This document shows, piece by piece, positions 1-9,706 of a stretch of 64,000 nt of DNA. Made by a program: the position numbers and the translations under genes. Under the pieces are notes generated by a model, which did no database searches, was not told where the DNA came from, and saw nothing but the letters and a program-made list of their open reading frames with translations. Origin of the DNA: Halostagnicola kamekurae (GTDB lineage Archaea > Halobacteriota > Halobacteria > Halobacteriales > Natrialbaceae); assembly GCF_900116205.1 (NCBI RefSeq), contig NZ_FOZS01000002.1:992001-1056000 (forward strand), in the 5' to 3' direction. Each line of letters starts with the position of its first letter. Positions within the stretch are counted from its first letter, which is position 1.

Positions 1-222
1 CCCAGCGGACTGGTCCCTCGAGGAGCCCCGACCGTCTCTCGGTTCGAGCCCCGTCGGCGTCCGTCGGCGGAGACAACGAGGGCCACACCGTTCGACGACC
101 GGCAGTACCGGGACCGGTCGGCGATCGGTCGATCGTTCCCGCTCGCACCGAGTCCGGTCGGGCTCGCGTCGAGGACGATCACGCACGACGAACGGAGAGA
201 CATCCCGGACAACTGCTATACC
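1..222. other. left-edge non-coding stretch
   Basis: No convincing reading frame or RNA gene is seen in these 222 bases. They precede the first prkA-type gene and should carry its promoter. No clear TATA box was found at the usual spacing, so transcription may start further left, outside the window. Confidence 0.5.
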
Positions 223-2295
223 ATGACTGGTGACACCGAGACACTCGAGACGCTCAGTACCGATTACAAGGAGTCGATGCCCGAAGACCTCCGCGAGACC
301 AAGTCGTTCGACTGGTATCTCGAAGAGGCCTACCGGGACCCGAAGATCACCCGCAACGCCCACCAGCGGGTCGCGGACATGTTCGACTACTACGGAACGA
401 CCTACGACGAGACCGAGGGGGTCGTCGAGTACCACCTCGCCAGCGAGGACCCGCTCGGCGACGGCGAGAACACCTTCTACGGGAAGGTGATCCACCAATC
501 GATCCACGAGTTCGTCAACAAGGTCAAATCCGGCGCTCGTCGACTCGGCCCCGAACGCAGGATCAAACTCCTGCTCGGTCCCGTCGGCTCCGGGAAGTCT
601 CACTTCGACAAACAGGTCAGGGCGTACTTCGAGGACTACACCCTCCAGGAAGAGGGGCGAATGTACACCTTCCGGTGGACGAACCTCTGTGACGTCATCA
701 AGGATCAGGACCCGACCGACGACGTGGTCCGTTCGCCGATGAACCAGGATCCGCTCGTCTTGTTGCCCCTCGAACAGCGGCTCTCGGTGATCGAGGATCT
801 GAACGAGCGACTCGACGCGCCGTACACGATTCAAAACGAGCAGAGCCTGGATCCGGAAAGCGAGTTCTACATGGACAAGCTGCTCGCGTACTACGAGGAC
901 GACTTGCAGGCCGTCCTCGAGAACCACGTCGAGATCGTTCGGCTGATCGCAGACGAGAACAAGCGCCAGAGCCTCGAGACGTTCGAACCCAAGGACAAGA
1001 AAAACCAGGACGAAACCGAACTGACGGGCGACGTCAACTACTCGAAGATCGCCGTCTACGGCGAGAGCGACCCGCGCGCGTTCGATTACTCGGGCGCGTT
1101 CTGTAACGCGAACAGGGGAATATTCAGCGGGGAAGAGCTCCTGAAGCTCCAGCGGGAGTTCCTCTATGACTTCCTGCACGCGACCCAGGAGATGACGATC
1201 AAACCGAAGAACAACCCGCGGATCGACATCGACCAGGTCATCGTCGGGCGGACGAACATGCCCGAGTACAAGGACAAGAAAGGCGACGAGAAGATGGAGG
1301 CGTTCAACGACCGCACCAAGCGGATCGACTTCCCCTACGTCCTCTCCTACGAGCAGGAGTCACACATCTACGACAAGATGTTGAACAACGCCGACGTGCC
1401 CGACATCAACGTCGAGCCCCACACCCTCGAGATGGCGGGGCTGTTCGGCGTCCTCACGCGGATCGAAGAGCCCGACACCGAGACGGTCGACCTGCTCTCG
1501 AAGGCCAAAGCCTACAACGGCGAGATCGACGAGAGCGACGACATCGACGTGAAAAAGCTCCGCGAGGAGGCCGCAGCAAAGGCCGAGGTCGGCGAGGGGA
1601 TGGTCGGCATCTCGCCGCGCTTTATCGGCGACGAGATCGCCGAGGCGATCATGGACTCGAAACACCGTTCTCGAGGCTTCCTCTCGCCGCTTACGGTCTT
1701 TAACTTCTTCGAGGAGAATCTCGAGCACCACGGCTCGATCCCCGAGGAGAACTTCGAGAAGTACTACCGCTACCTCGAGACGGTTCGCGAGGAGTACCGC
1801 GAGCGGGCCATCGAGGACGTGCGCCACGCGCTGGCCTACGACATCGACGAGATCCAGCGCCAGGGCGAGAAGTACATGGACCACGTGATGGCCTACATCG
1901 ATGACGACACGATCGAGGATTCGCTGACCGGCCGCGAGCAGGAACCCGACGAGACGTTCCTGCGCTCGGTCGAGGAGAAACTCGACGTGCCCGAAGACCG
2001 CAAGAACGACTTCCGACAGGAGGTGAGCAACTGGGTCTCGAGGCGCGCGCGAGAGGGAGAGGCGTTCAACCCGCAGGACAACGAGCGCCTGCGTCGGGCC
2101 CTCGAGCGCAAACTCTGGGAGGACAAGAAACACAACATCAACTTCTCCGCGCTGGTCAGCGCCAGCGACGTCGACGACGACGAGCGCTCCTCGTGGATCG
2201 ACGCCCTGATCGAACAAGGCTACTCCGAAGGCGGCGCGAAGGAGGTGCTCGAGTTCGCCGGCGCGGAGGTGGCGAAAGCCGAAATCGAGGACTGA
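223..2295 (+). CDS. prkA: PrkA family AAA/serine protein kinase, first copy
   Basis: A 690-residue protein of the PrkA family: an AAA-type ATPase joined to a C-terminal kinase-like domain, linked in bacteria to stress and sporulation physiology. The Walker A motif GPVGSGKS lies at residues 119-126. Length is near that of bacterial PrkA (about 640-690). It is the first gene of a same-strand run with a second PrkA paralogue, a DUF444 VWA protein and SpoVR. This matches the conserved bacterial prkA-yeaH-ycgB linkage. The cytoplasmic target in archaea is unknown. The family assignment is firm; the function is inferred from bacteria. Confidence 0.9.
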   Translation: MTGDTETLETLSTDYKESMPEDLRETKSFDWYLEEAYRDPKITRNAHQRVADMFDYYGTTYDETEGVVEYHLASEDPLGDGENTFYGKVIHQSIHEFVNKVKSGARRLGPERRIKLLLGPVGSGKSHFDKQVRAYFEDYTLQEEGRMYTFRWTNLCDVIKDQDPTDDVVRSPMNQDPLVLLPLEQRLSVIEDLNERLDAPYTIQNEQSLDPESEFYMDKLLAYYEDDLQAVLENHVEIVRLIADENKRQSLETFEPKDKKNQDETELTGDVNYSKIAVYGESDPRAFDYSGAFCNANRGIFSGEELLKLQREFLYDFLHATQEMTIKPKNNPRIDIDQVIVGRTNMPEYKDKKGDEKMEAFNDRTKRIDFPYVLSYEQESHIYDKMLNNADVPDINVEPHTLEMAGLFGVLTRIEEPDTETVDLLSKAKAYNGEIDESDDIDVKKLREEAAAKAEVGEGMVGISPRFIGDEIAEAIMDSKHRSRGFLSPLTVFNFFEENLEHHGSIPEENFEKYYRYLETVREEYRERAIEDVRHALAYDIDEIQRQGEKYMDHVMAYIDDDTIEDSLTGREQEPDETFLRSVEEKLDVPEDRKNDFRQEVSNWVSRRAREGEAFNPQDNERLRRALERKLWEDKKHNINFSALVSASDVDDDERSSWIDALIEQGYSEGGAKEVLEFAGAEVAKAEIED

Positions 2296-2313
2296 CATGA
2301 GCGGGGAACCACC

Positions 2314-4596
2314 ATGAGAGGAAACGACTACGTGAACGAGGCCGATCGCGCTCTCGAGGAGACCTACGAAGAGCCGATGACCCTCGGAGCGTACGTCGAC
2401 CGGATCTTCGAGAACCCGACGATCGCATCCCACGCCTCGAAGTACCTGCTCGAGGCCATCGAAGCCGCAGGCACGCGGACCGTCGTCGAGGAGGGCGAGG
2501 AGAAACAGCGCTACCGCTTCTTCGACGACCCGCACAACGACGGCGAGCACGCGATCCTGGGCAACACCGAGGTGCTCAACGGCTTCGTCGACGACCTGCG
2601 CTCGATCGCCGCGGGCAGGGCCAAAGACGAGAAGATCGTCTGGTTCGAGGGGCCGACCGCGACCGGCAAGTCCGAACTCAAGCGCTGTCTGGTCAACGGG
2701 CTTCGCGAGTACTCGAAGACGCCCGCGGGCCGACGCTACACCGTCGAGTGGAACGTGACGACCGCCGCCGACTCGAGGGGCCTGAGCTACGGCGGCGATC
2801 CGACCGCGGGAGACGACGAGAACTGGTACGAGAGCCCGGTGCAAGCCCACCCGCTGTCGGTCTTCCCCGAGGAGGTCCGCGAGGAGCTGCTGGCGGAGCT
2901 GAACGACCGGCTCGAGGACCACGTTCCGATCCACGTCGACTCGCGGCTCGATCCGTTCTCGCGGGAGGCCTACGAGTTCTTGGAGGAGCGCTACCGCCGG
3001 CAGGGCGAGGAGTCGCTGTTCTCGGCGATCACCGACGAGAACCACCTGCGAGTGAAAAACTACGTCGTCGACGTCGGTCAGGGCGTCGGCGTCCTTCACT
3101 CCGAGGACGAGGGACCGCCCAAGGAGCGACTTGTCGGCTCGTGGATGCACGGCATGTTACAGGAACTCGACTCCCGCGGGCGAAAGAACCCGCAGGCCTT
3201 CAGCTACGACGGGGTCATCTCGCAGGGCAATGGCGTCCTCACCGTCGTCGAGGACGCCGCCCAGCACGCGGACCTGCTCCAGAAGCTGTTGAACGTGCCC
3301 GACGAGCAGTCCGTGAAGTTGGACAAGGGGATCGGGATGGACATCGACACGCAGATGGTGATCATCTCGAACCCGGATCTCGAGGCGCAGCTCAACCAGC
3401 ACGCCGATCGGAACGGGATGGATCCGCTGAAGGCGCTCAAACGCCGCCTCGATAAACACCAGTTCGGCTACCTGACGAACCTGAGCCTCGAGACCGAGCT
3501 GATCCGCCGGGAGCTGACCAACGAAACGTCGATCTGGGAGGCGGCGGAGTACGAGGAGCTCGAGTCGCGGATCCGCGAGCCGGTGTCGGTCACGGTCAGA
3601 GACGGCGAGGGCGAGACGACCGCGAGGGAGTTCGCGCCCCACGCCATCGAGGCCGCGGCGCTGTACGCCGTGGTCACGCGACTCGACGAGGAGAACCTGC
3701 CCGCAGGCCTGGACCTCGTCGAGAAGGCGCTGCTTTTCGACCGCGGCTACTTACAGGAAGGCGACACCCGCCGGACCAAAGAGGACTTCGAGTTCGACGG
3801 CGACGGCCACGACGGCGAACACGGCGTTCCGGTGACCTACACGCGCGACCGACTCGCGGAACTGCTTCAGGCCGACCGGGATCGCCATCACCCGGAACTC
3901 TCCGTCGAGGACGTGGTCATGCCGCGAGACGTGCTGAACGCGATGGCGGACGGACTCGCGGACGCGCCGGTCTTCTCGACCGGCGAGCGCTCCGAGTTCG
4001 AGAACCGGATCGTCCCGGTCAAGAACTACATCTACGACCAACAGGAGTCGGATGTCGTCGAGGCAATCATGCACGACAAGCGGGTCGACGAGGAGACCGT
4101 CGCCGAGTACGTCGAGCACGTCTACGCCTGGGAGACCGACCAGCCGCTCTACAACGACCGCGGCGAGGCGGTCGAACCAGACGCGCTGAAGATGAAACTC
4201 TTCGAGGTCGAGCACCTCGGGCAGTTCTCCGAGGAGGCCTACCAGGGCAACCAGCCTCGAGAGAGCGTCGTCCAGTTCCGCCGCGAGAAGGTCATCACGG
4301 CGCTGAACCGTCACGCCTGGGACCACCGCGACGAGGACTTCGCCGTCGAGGACGTGGATCTCACGGCGATCCCGGTCATCAACTCGGTCCTCGAGAGCCA
4401 CGACTGGGACGACGTCGAGCGGACCTTCGAGGACTTCGACCCGCGCCAGTGGGACGACCCGCCGAAGGGCACCGAGACCGAGGCGGTCAAAGACCGCACG
4501 ATCGAGGCGATGGTCGATCGCTTCGGGTACAGCGAGGCCTCCGCGGAACTGACCAGCAGACACATCATGGGACAGGTGAGCTACCGATGGAACTGA
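2314..4596 (+). CDS. PrkA family AAA/serine protein kinase, second copy
   Basis: A 760-residue divergent paralogue of the gene before it, starting 18 bases after its stop. Walker A is GPTATGKS at residues 113-120. The surrounding layout, with an acidic N-terminus, a long linker after the P-loop and a helical C-terminus, follows the first copy. It is longer than bacterial PrkA by roughly 100 residues. A pair of unequal paralogues side by side suggests a hetero-oligomer, but that is inference. An ATG at 2297 opens only a six-codon frame and is not used as the start. Confidence 0.88.
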   Translation: MRGNDYVNEADRALEETYEEPMTLGAYVDRIFENPTIASHASKYLLEAIEAAGTRTVVEEGEEKQRYRFFDDPHNDGEHAILGNTEVLNGFVDDLRSIAAGRAKDEKIVWFEGPTATGKSELKRCLVNGLREYSKTPAGRRYTVEWNVTTAADSRGLSYGGDPTAGDDENWYESPVQAHPLSVFPEEVREELLAELNDRLEDHVPIHVDSRLDPFSREAYEFLEERYRRQGEESLFSAITDENHLRVKNYVVDVGQGVGVLHSEDEGPPKERLVGSWMHGMLQELDSRGRKNPQAFSYDGVISQGNGVLTVVEDAAQHADLLQKLLNVPDEQSVKLDKGIGMDIDTQMVIISNPDLEAQLNQHADRNGMDPLKALKRRLDKHQFGYLTNLSLETELIRRELTNETSIWEAAEYEELESRIREPVSVTVRDGEGETTAREFAPHAIEAAALYAVVTRLDEENLPAGLDLVEKALLFDRGYLQEGDTRRTKEDFEFDGDGHDGEHGVPVTYTRDRLAELLQADRDRHHPELSVEDVVMPRDVLNAMADGLADAPVFSTGERSEFENRIVPVKNYIYDQQESDVVEAIMHDKRVDEETVAEYVEHVYAWETDQPLYNDRGEAVEPDALKMKLFEVEHLGQFSEEAYQGNQPRESVVQFRREKVITALNRHAWDHRDEDFAVEDVDLTAIPVINSVLESHDWDDVERTFEDFDPRQWDDPPKGTETEAVKDRTIEAMVDRFGYSEASAELTSRHIMGQVSYRWN

Positions 4597-4781
4597 ACGC
4601 GAACGCGACCGAGAGGGGGGACGAATCGAGCCGGTACCCGACGGGTAGCAGCCGCTCGCTCGAGCGGCCGGCGGCGTTCGGGCGAACGGAGGCGCTCGAG
4701 CGCCCGACTGAACCCGCACGAACGGAGACACGCGAGCGCCCGGCGGTACCCGCACGAACGGGGGTGCACCGATGGGGCTGA
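4587..4781 (+). CDS. possible small protein with 12-residue repeats
   Basis: A 64-codon frame fills the gap between the second prkA and the DUF444 gene. Its ATG overlaps the end of prkA by 10 bases and its TGA overlaps the DUF444 start by 10 bases, as a translationally coupled gene would. Most third codon positions are G or C. Residues about 21-60 form roughly three copies of a 12-residue unit of the type [12 protein letters not shown]. No known domain is recognised. The same bases could be a non-coding spacer built from a 36-base tandem repeat, so this call is tentative. Confidence 0.4.
   Translation: MELNANATERGDESSRYPTGSSRSLERPAAFGRTEALERPTEPARTETRERPAVPARTGVHRWG
4647..4770 (+). repeat. 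36-base imperfect tandem repeat
   Basis: The octamer cgaacgga, or a one-base variant, recurs at 4683, 4719 and 4755, exactly 36 bases apart. Each is followed by a cgcgagcgcccg-like core in the first two copies. A weaker copy precedes them from about 4647. The period is a multiple of three and coincides with the 12-residue protein repeat of the small frame over the same bases. Confidence 0.7.
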
Positions 4782-6100
4782 GAGACGACCTCGAGCGATT
4801 CCGCGAGGTGGGCGAGAAACGCCGGGAGGATCTGGCCGATTTCATCCAGTACGGCGACCTCGGCCAGAGTCGACCCGGATCGGTCAGTGTGCCGGTCAAG
4901 ATCGTCTCGCTGCCGGAGTTCGCCTACGACCAGCGCGATCAGGGCGGCGTCGGACAGGGCGACGGCGACACGCCGGACGTCGGCCAGCCGATCGGCCAGC
5001 CCCAGCCACAGCCGGGAGACGACGACGGCGAGGAGGGGGACGAACCCGGCGAGGAAGGCGGCGAACACGAGTACTACGAGATGGATCCCGAGGAGTTCGC
5101 ACAGGAACTCGACGAGGAACTCGGACTGGACCTAGAGCCAAAAGGCAAGCAGGTCGTCGAGGAGAAAGAGGGGCCGTTCACCGACATGACGCGCTCGGGG
5201 CCGGACAGCACGCTCGACTTCGAGCGGATGTTCAAAGAGGGGCTCAAGCGCAAGCTCGCGATGGACTTCGACGAGGACTTTCTCAGGGAACTGTGCAAGG
5301 TCGAGGGAATCTCGCCCCGCGACGTCTTCGAGTGGGCTCGCGGCGAGAATCTGCCCGTATCGATGGCCTGGGTCGAGGAGGCCCACGCCGACGTGGCGGG
5401 CGAACGCGGAAAGTGGGACTCGATCGAAGCCGTCGAAGCCAACGTCTCCCGCGAGACCATCCAACAGCAGATCCGCCGCGAGGGGATCAAGCACGTCCCC
5501 TTCCGCCGGGAGGACGAGCGCTATCGCTACCCCGAGATCATCGAGGAGAAAGAAAAGAACGTGGTCGTAGTCAACATCCGCGACGTATCGGGGTCGATGC
5601 GCGAGAAGAAACGCGAACTGGTCGAGCGGACGTTCACGCCGCTCGACTGGTACCTGCAGGGCAAGTACGACAACGCCGAGTTCGTCTACATCGCCCACGA
5701 CGCGGAGGCATGGGAGGTCGACCGCGAGGAGTTCTTCGGCATCCGCAGCGGCGGCGGGACGAAGATCTCGAGCGCCTACGACCTCGCGGCCGAACTGTTA
5801 GAGGAGTACCCCTGGAGCGACTGGAACCGCTACGTCTTCGCCGCGGGCGACTCCGAGAACTCCTCGAACGACACGAGCGAGCGAGTGATCCCGAGGATGG
5901 AGGAGATACCCGCCAACCTCCACGCCTACGTCGAAACCCAGCCGAGCGGTAACGCGATCAATGCCACTCACGCCGAGGAGTTGGAGAAACACTTCGGTCG
6001 CGACGCCGAGGACGTCGCGGTGGCGTACGTCAACGGCGAGGACGACGTGACCGACGCCATCTACGAGATCCTCTCGACTGAGAGCGAGGCGGACGAGTGA
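4772..6100 (+). CDS. DUF444 (YeaH/YhbH) protein with VWA domain
   Basis: A 442-residue protein of the DUF444 family. The middle (residues about 60-110) is acidic and rich in Gly, Gln and Pro, probably disordered. The C-terminal half holds a von Willebrand A-type domain with the metal-site motif DVSGS at residues 271-275. In bacteria the homologous YeaH/YhbH is encoded between PrkA and SpoVR, as here, and the three act in one stress-related pathway whose chemistry is not settled. Its start overlaps the small repeat frame upstream. SpoVR follows 19 bases downstream. Confidence 0.9.
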   Translation: MGLRDDLERFREVGEKRREDLADFIQYGDLGQSRPGSVSVPVKIVSLPEFAYDQRDQGGVGQGDGDTPDVGQPIGQPQPQPGDDDGEEGDEPGEEGGEHEYYEMDPEEFAQELDEELGLDLEPKGKQVVEEKEGPFTDMTRSGPDSTLDFERMFKEGLKRKLAMDFDEDFLRELCKVEGISPRDVFEWARGENLPVSMAWVEEAHADVAGERGKWDSIEAVEANVSRETIQQQIRREGIKHVPFRREDERYRYPEIIEEKEKNVVVVNIRDVSGSMREKKRELVERTFTPLDWYLQGKYDNAEFVYIAHDAEAWEVDREEFFGIRSGGGTKISSAYDLAAELLEEYPWSDWNRYVFAAGDSENSSNDTSERVIPRMEEIPANLHAYVETQPSGNAINATHAEELEKHFGRDAEDVAVAYVNGEDDVTDAIYEILSTESEADE

Positions 6101-6119
6101 TCGAGAACTACAGACACCT

Positions 6120-8150
6120 ATGAGCAAGACCAATTCCAACGCCGACCGGTTCCGAAAGCAGGCGATCGCCGGAGAGCTCGAGGAGCCGGTCACGGAGGCG
6201 CGAAACCTGGCCGAAAAACTCGGCCTCGAGCCGTACCCGGTCAAGTACTGGATCATCGACTACGACGAGATGAACGAACTCATCGCCTACGGCGGGTTCC
6301 AGTCGCGATACCCACACTGGCGGTGGGGCATGCAGTACGACAAGCAACAGAAACAGGGCCAGTACGGCGGCGGGAAGGCCTTCGAGATCGTCAACAACGA
6401 CAACCCGGCACACGCCTTCCTGCAGGAGTCGAACACGATCGCCGACCAGAAGGCGGTCATCACCCACGTCGAGGCCCACTCCGACTTCTTCGCGAACAAC
6501 GAGTGGTTCGGCCTGTTCACCCGCGGGCAGGCCGACGACGGCGCGGTCAACGCCGCGGCGATGTTAGAGCGCCACGCCCAGTCCATCGACGACTACATGT
6601 CCGACCCGGAGATCGATCGGGCGGACGTCGAGAAGTGGATCGACCACTGTCTGACGCTGGAAGACAACATCGACCAGCACCAGATCTACACGCGACGCCT
6701 CGACGTCGACGGCGACGTGACCGACGAGTTAGACGAGGATCTGGCGGAGAAACTCGACGCCCTCGAGCTCTCCGAGGAGGTCAAAGGCGAAGTGTTCGAC
6801 GAGGAGTGGCTCGAGGCCGTAGAGCGCGACGACGCCTCGATAGAGTTCCCCGCCCAGCCCCAGAAGGACGTCCTCGCGTTCGTTCGCGAGCACGGCAAGC
6901 AGTTCGACGAGGAGGCGGGACGCGCCGTCGAGATGGAACCGTGGCAGCGGGACATCCTCGACATGATGCGCGCCGAATCGTACTACTTCGCCGCCCAGAA
7001 GATGACGAAGGTGATGAACGAGGGGTGGGCCGCCTACCACGAGTCGCGGATGATGAGCGACGAGGGCTTCGCCGGGGACGACGAGTTCGTCAACTACGCC
7101 GATCACATGGCGCGGGTGCTGGCCTCGCCCGGCCTCAACCCCTACAGCCTCGGCATGGAGCTGTGGGAGTACGTCGAGAACAAGACGAACCGCCGGGAGG
7201 TCCTCGAACGCCTGCTTCGCGTCGAGGGCGTTTCGTGGCGCAACCTCACCGACGTGGTCGACTTCGAGGCGGTGCGCGAGACGCTCGAGCCGCCCGAGGC
7301 GCTCGTTCGGATCACCCCCGAGACGCTCGAGGACGTGGCCGATCTGCCGTCCGCGTACGTCGACGACGAGGCCCTCGAGGCGGCTCGGGCGGGCGAGATC
7401 GACGTCGAGCGGTATCCGTGGAAGGTGCTCACCTACGAGGGACTGGCGCGGCGACACTACTCGCTGGTCAAGCGCCAGCACCGCGGATTCCTGACGCGGG
7501 TCAGCCAGAACGACCTCGAGCGGATCGGTCGCTACCTGTTCGACGACGCCCGGTACGGAAGCGTCGAGGAGGCGCTGGCAGACGTCGAGTTCACCGCCGG
7601 TTGGGACCGGATGTTCGACATTCGCGAGAGTCACAACGACGTGACCTTCCTCGACGAGTTCCTGACCCAGGAGTTCATCACGGAAAACGACTACTTCACG
7701 TACGAACACTCCCGGGCCACGGGTCAGTTCCACGTCTCGAGCGACGAAGCCGAGGACGTCAAGAAGAAACTGCTCCTGCAGTTTACCAACTTCGGGAAAC
7801 CGACGATCGCGGTCTACGACGGCAACTACAACAACGCCAACGAACTCCTGCTGGGCCACCAGTACAACGGCGTCATGCTGGACCTGGCGCAGGCTCGAGA
7901 GACGCTCAAACGCGTCTTCGAACTCTGGGGTCGGCCGGTGAACCTCCTGACGATCGTCAAGGAAGTGGACGAACACGATGTCGAAGTGGCAAAGCGCCGG
8001 AACCGAGAGCCCGAGGCCGACGAGCGCGGCAAGTGCCTCCGCTACGACGGCACGGAGGTGACCGTCGAAGACGTGCCCTGGGAGGAGGTCGAACACCTCG
8101 CCGCCTCGGACGTCGATTACGACACGAAGCCCGACGACTGGCTCGCGTGA
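6120..8150 (+). CDS. spoVR: SpoVR family protein
   Basis: A 676-residue SpoVR-like protein, longer than the bacterial form (about 510 residues). The family signature region near residues 45-100 (HWRWGMQYDK and the stretch rich in Tyr, Gly and Asn after it) is intact. Residues 180-260 carry extra acidic sequence. It closes the prkA-prkA-DUF444-spoVR run. SpoVR was named from a Bacillus spore-cortex mutant, but haloarchaea do not sporulate, so the role here must be a general one. Biochemical activity is unknown. Confidence 0.9.
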   Translation: MSKTNSNADRFRKQAIAGELEEPVTEARNLAEKLGLEPYPVKYWIIDYDEMNELIAYGGFQSRYPHWRWGMQYDKQQKQGQYGGGKAFEIVNNDNPAHAFLQESNTIADQKAVITHVEAHSDFFANNEWFGLFTRGQADDGAVNAAAMLERHAQSIDDYMSDPEIDRADVEKWIDHCLTLEDNIDQHQIYTRRLDVDGDVTDELDEDLAEKLDALELSEEVKGEVFDEEWLEAVERDDASIEFPAQPQKDVLAFVREHGKQFDEEAGRAVEMEPWQRDILDMMRAESYYFAAQKMTKVMNEGWAAYHESRMMSDEGFAGDDEFVNYADHMARVLASPGLNPYSLGMELWEYVENKTNRREVLERLLRVEGVSWRNLTDVVDFEAVRETLEPPEALVRITPETLEDVADLPSAYVDDEALEAARAGEIDVERYPWKVLTYEGLARRHYSLVKRQHRGFLTRVSQNDLERIGRYLFDDARYGSVEEALADVEFTAGWDRMFDIRESHNDVTFLDEFLTQEFITENDYFTYEHSRATGQFHVSSDEAEDVKKKLLLQFTNFGKPTIAVYDGNYNNANELLLGHQYNGVMLDLAQARETLKRVFELWGRPVNLLTIVKEVDEHDVEVAKRRNREPEADERGKCLRYDGTEVTVEDVPWEEVEHLAASDVDYDTKPDDWLA

Positions 8151-8226
8151 CTGTCTTTCCTGCCCGACATTTTCCGGCAAAATAATCGGAAGATTTTTCC
8201 CTGTTATCTCGTATCCCACAGGTAGC

Positions 8227-9234
8227 ATGGAGAGCGACGGGAACGAGTCGGACGGACGCGCGCTGGCGGGGGGCGAGGGGTTCGAACTACCGACCGTTCT
8301 GGCGGGACTCGACAGCGACGAGCCCGCGCGGAGAAAGCGAGCGCTCGAGGCAGTCCGCGAAACCGTCGATACCGATCCGGAAGCGTGTCTGCCGACCGTG
8401 CCGAAACTCCGCGCGCTGCTCGAGACCGAGTCGTCCGACGCCGAGGAGCCGATCGCCTACTCTCTGGCTGAGCTCGCACAGGAGTCGCCCGACGACGTCG
8501 CACCGTCGGTGCCGGGAATCAGTTCGTGTGTGACCGAAGACCTCTCACAGCAAGCGACTCAAGAGCTCTTTCGATGTCTCCACGCGGTCGCGGAGGAGCG
8601 ACCGGACACCGTCGTCGATCACGTCGACGAACTCGTCGCGGTCCTCGAGGAGCGATCGTCCGTCGATCGCTGGAGCGTCGAACTGATGGCGGAACTGTCG
8701 AAGGAGTACCCGACCGAGATCACGTCGGCGTTGTCGCTGCTCCGTGAAGTGTTGCACACTGCGCCCCGAACCGGCGGGGTATCCGCACTCACCGCGATCG
8801 GCCGGGTAGTCAGGGCGGACGCCGTCTCCACCTTCGACTTCGTCGACGACGTCGTCTCGCTCGTCGACCACGACGACCGCGCGCTGCGAAACAACGCGAT
8901 CGCCTGTCTCGGCGACGTTGCACGTACCGCGCCCGAAACGATCGAACCCCACTGTTCGACGATCGCGACCGCTCTCGAGAGCGACGATCCGACCACGAGA
9001 GCGAACGCTGCGGTGACGATCGGTCGCCTCGCCGCCGACACGAACGAGGTCCGAGCACAGCGCCGGCTGGTCGAGTTGCTTTCCGACGAGCACGCGCAGG
9101 TCCGCGCGAACGCCTGTACCGCGATCGGCCACGGACGGGTTGGAACCGCTCGAGGCGCGCTCGAGGAACTCGCGGATCGAGATCCGGACGCGGCCGTCCG
9201 CGAACGCGCCGCCTGGGCTTCGGCACAGTTGTAA
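8227..9234 (+). CDS. HEAT-repeat protein
   Basis: A 335-residue acidic protein composed of successive helical pairs of HEAT/armadillo type. The clearest units are in the C-terminal half, for example RALRNNAIACLGDVA, TTRANAAVTIGRLA and QVRANACTAIGHG, each about 37-40 residues apart. Such solenoids usually bind protein partners. No catalytic motif is seen. It follows SpoVR by 76 bases with an AT-rich stretch between, so it probably has its own promoter. The partner is unknown. Confidence 0.8.
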   Translation: MESDGNESDGRALAGGEGFELPTVLAGLDSDEPARRKRALEAVRETVDTDPEACLPTVPKLRALLETESSDAEEPIAYSLAELAQESPDDVAPSVPGISSCVTEDLSQQATQELFRCLHAVAEERPDTVVDHVDELVAVLEERSSVDRWSVELMAELSKEYPTEITSALSLLREVLHTAPRTGGVSALTAIGRVVRADAVSTFDFVDDVVSLVDHDDRALRNNAIACLGDVARTAPETIEPHCSTIATALESDDPTTRANAAVTIGRLAADTNEVRAQRRLVELLSDEHAQVRANACTAIGHGRVGTARGALEELADRDPDAAVRERAAWASAQL

Positions 9235-9271
9235 GGCGAACCGTCTTCTCGATCACGCCACCAGTTCGAGT

Positions 9272-9670
9272 ATGGAGTTCACAGTCGAGACCGACCAGCG
9301 GCTGACGACCGTCGACCTCACCGACCGCGTCCGCGACGCGGTGCCGAGCGATATCGATCGCGGGCTGTGTACCGTCTTCGTCGCGCACACGACGGCGGCC
9401 GTTCTCCTCCAGGAAGACGAGGACCGACTCCGGACCGACCTCGAGGACTTTTTCGCAGGCGTAGTTCCCGACGAGGGCCACGCACACGATCGACTCGACG
9501 GGAACGCCGATTCGCACCTCAGGGCGTCGGTCGTCGGGCCCTCGGTGACGATTCCGGTCGAGAACGGCTCGCTCGCGATGGGGACCTGGCAGTCGGTGTT
9601 GCTGGCCGAGTTCGACGGTCCCAGAACGCGAACGGTGTCCGTGACGACCGTTCGAGACGGGGCCGAGTAA
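9272..9670 (+). CDS. YjbQ family protein (UPF0047)
   Basis: A 132-residue protein of the YjbQ/UPF0047 family, a compact beta-sandwich trimer in known structures. The family hallmark HTTAAVLLQED and the C-terminal GTWQSVLLAEFDGPR are both present. Some members show weak thiamine-phosphate synthase activity, but the true role is unsettled. The ATG at 9272 is chosen because the family's N-terminus begins there; an upstream in-frame TTG adds residues unlike the family. The gene stands alone, convergent with the oxidoreductase that follows. Confidence 0.88.
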   Translation: MEFTVETDQRLTTVDLTDRVRDAVPSDIDRGLCTVFVAHTTAAVLLQEDEDRLRTDLEDFFAGVVPDEGHAHDRLDGNADSHLRASVVGPSVTIPVENGSLAMGTWQSVLLAEFDGPRTRTVSVTTVRDGAE

Positions 9671-9706
9671 TGTGGGGTAGCGATAGCGAACGGGTTTCGA
9701 ACAGCG

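Noticed and set aside
1360-3150. 596-codon minus-strand frame across the two prkA genes
   Set aside because: It mirrors the strongly biased codons of the real genes (GC-rich third positions make long open antisense frames) and has no motif.
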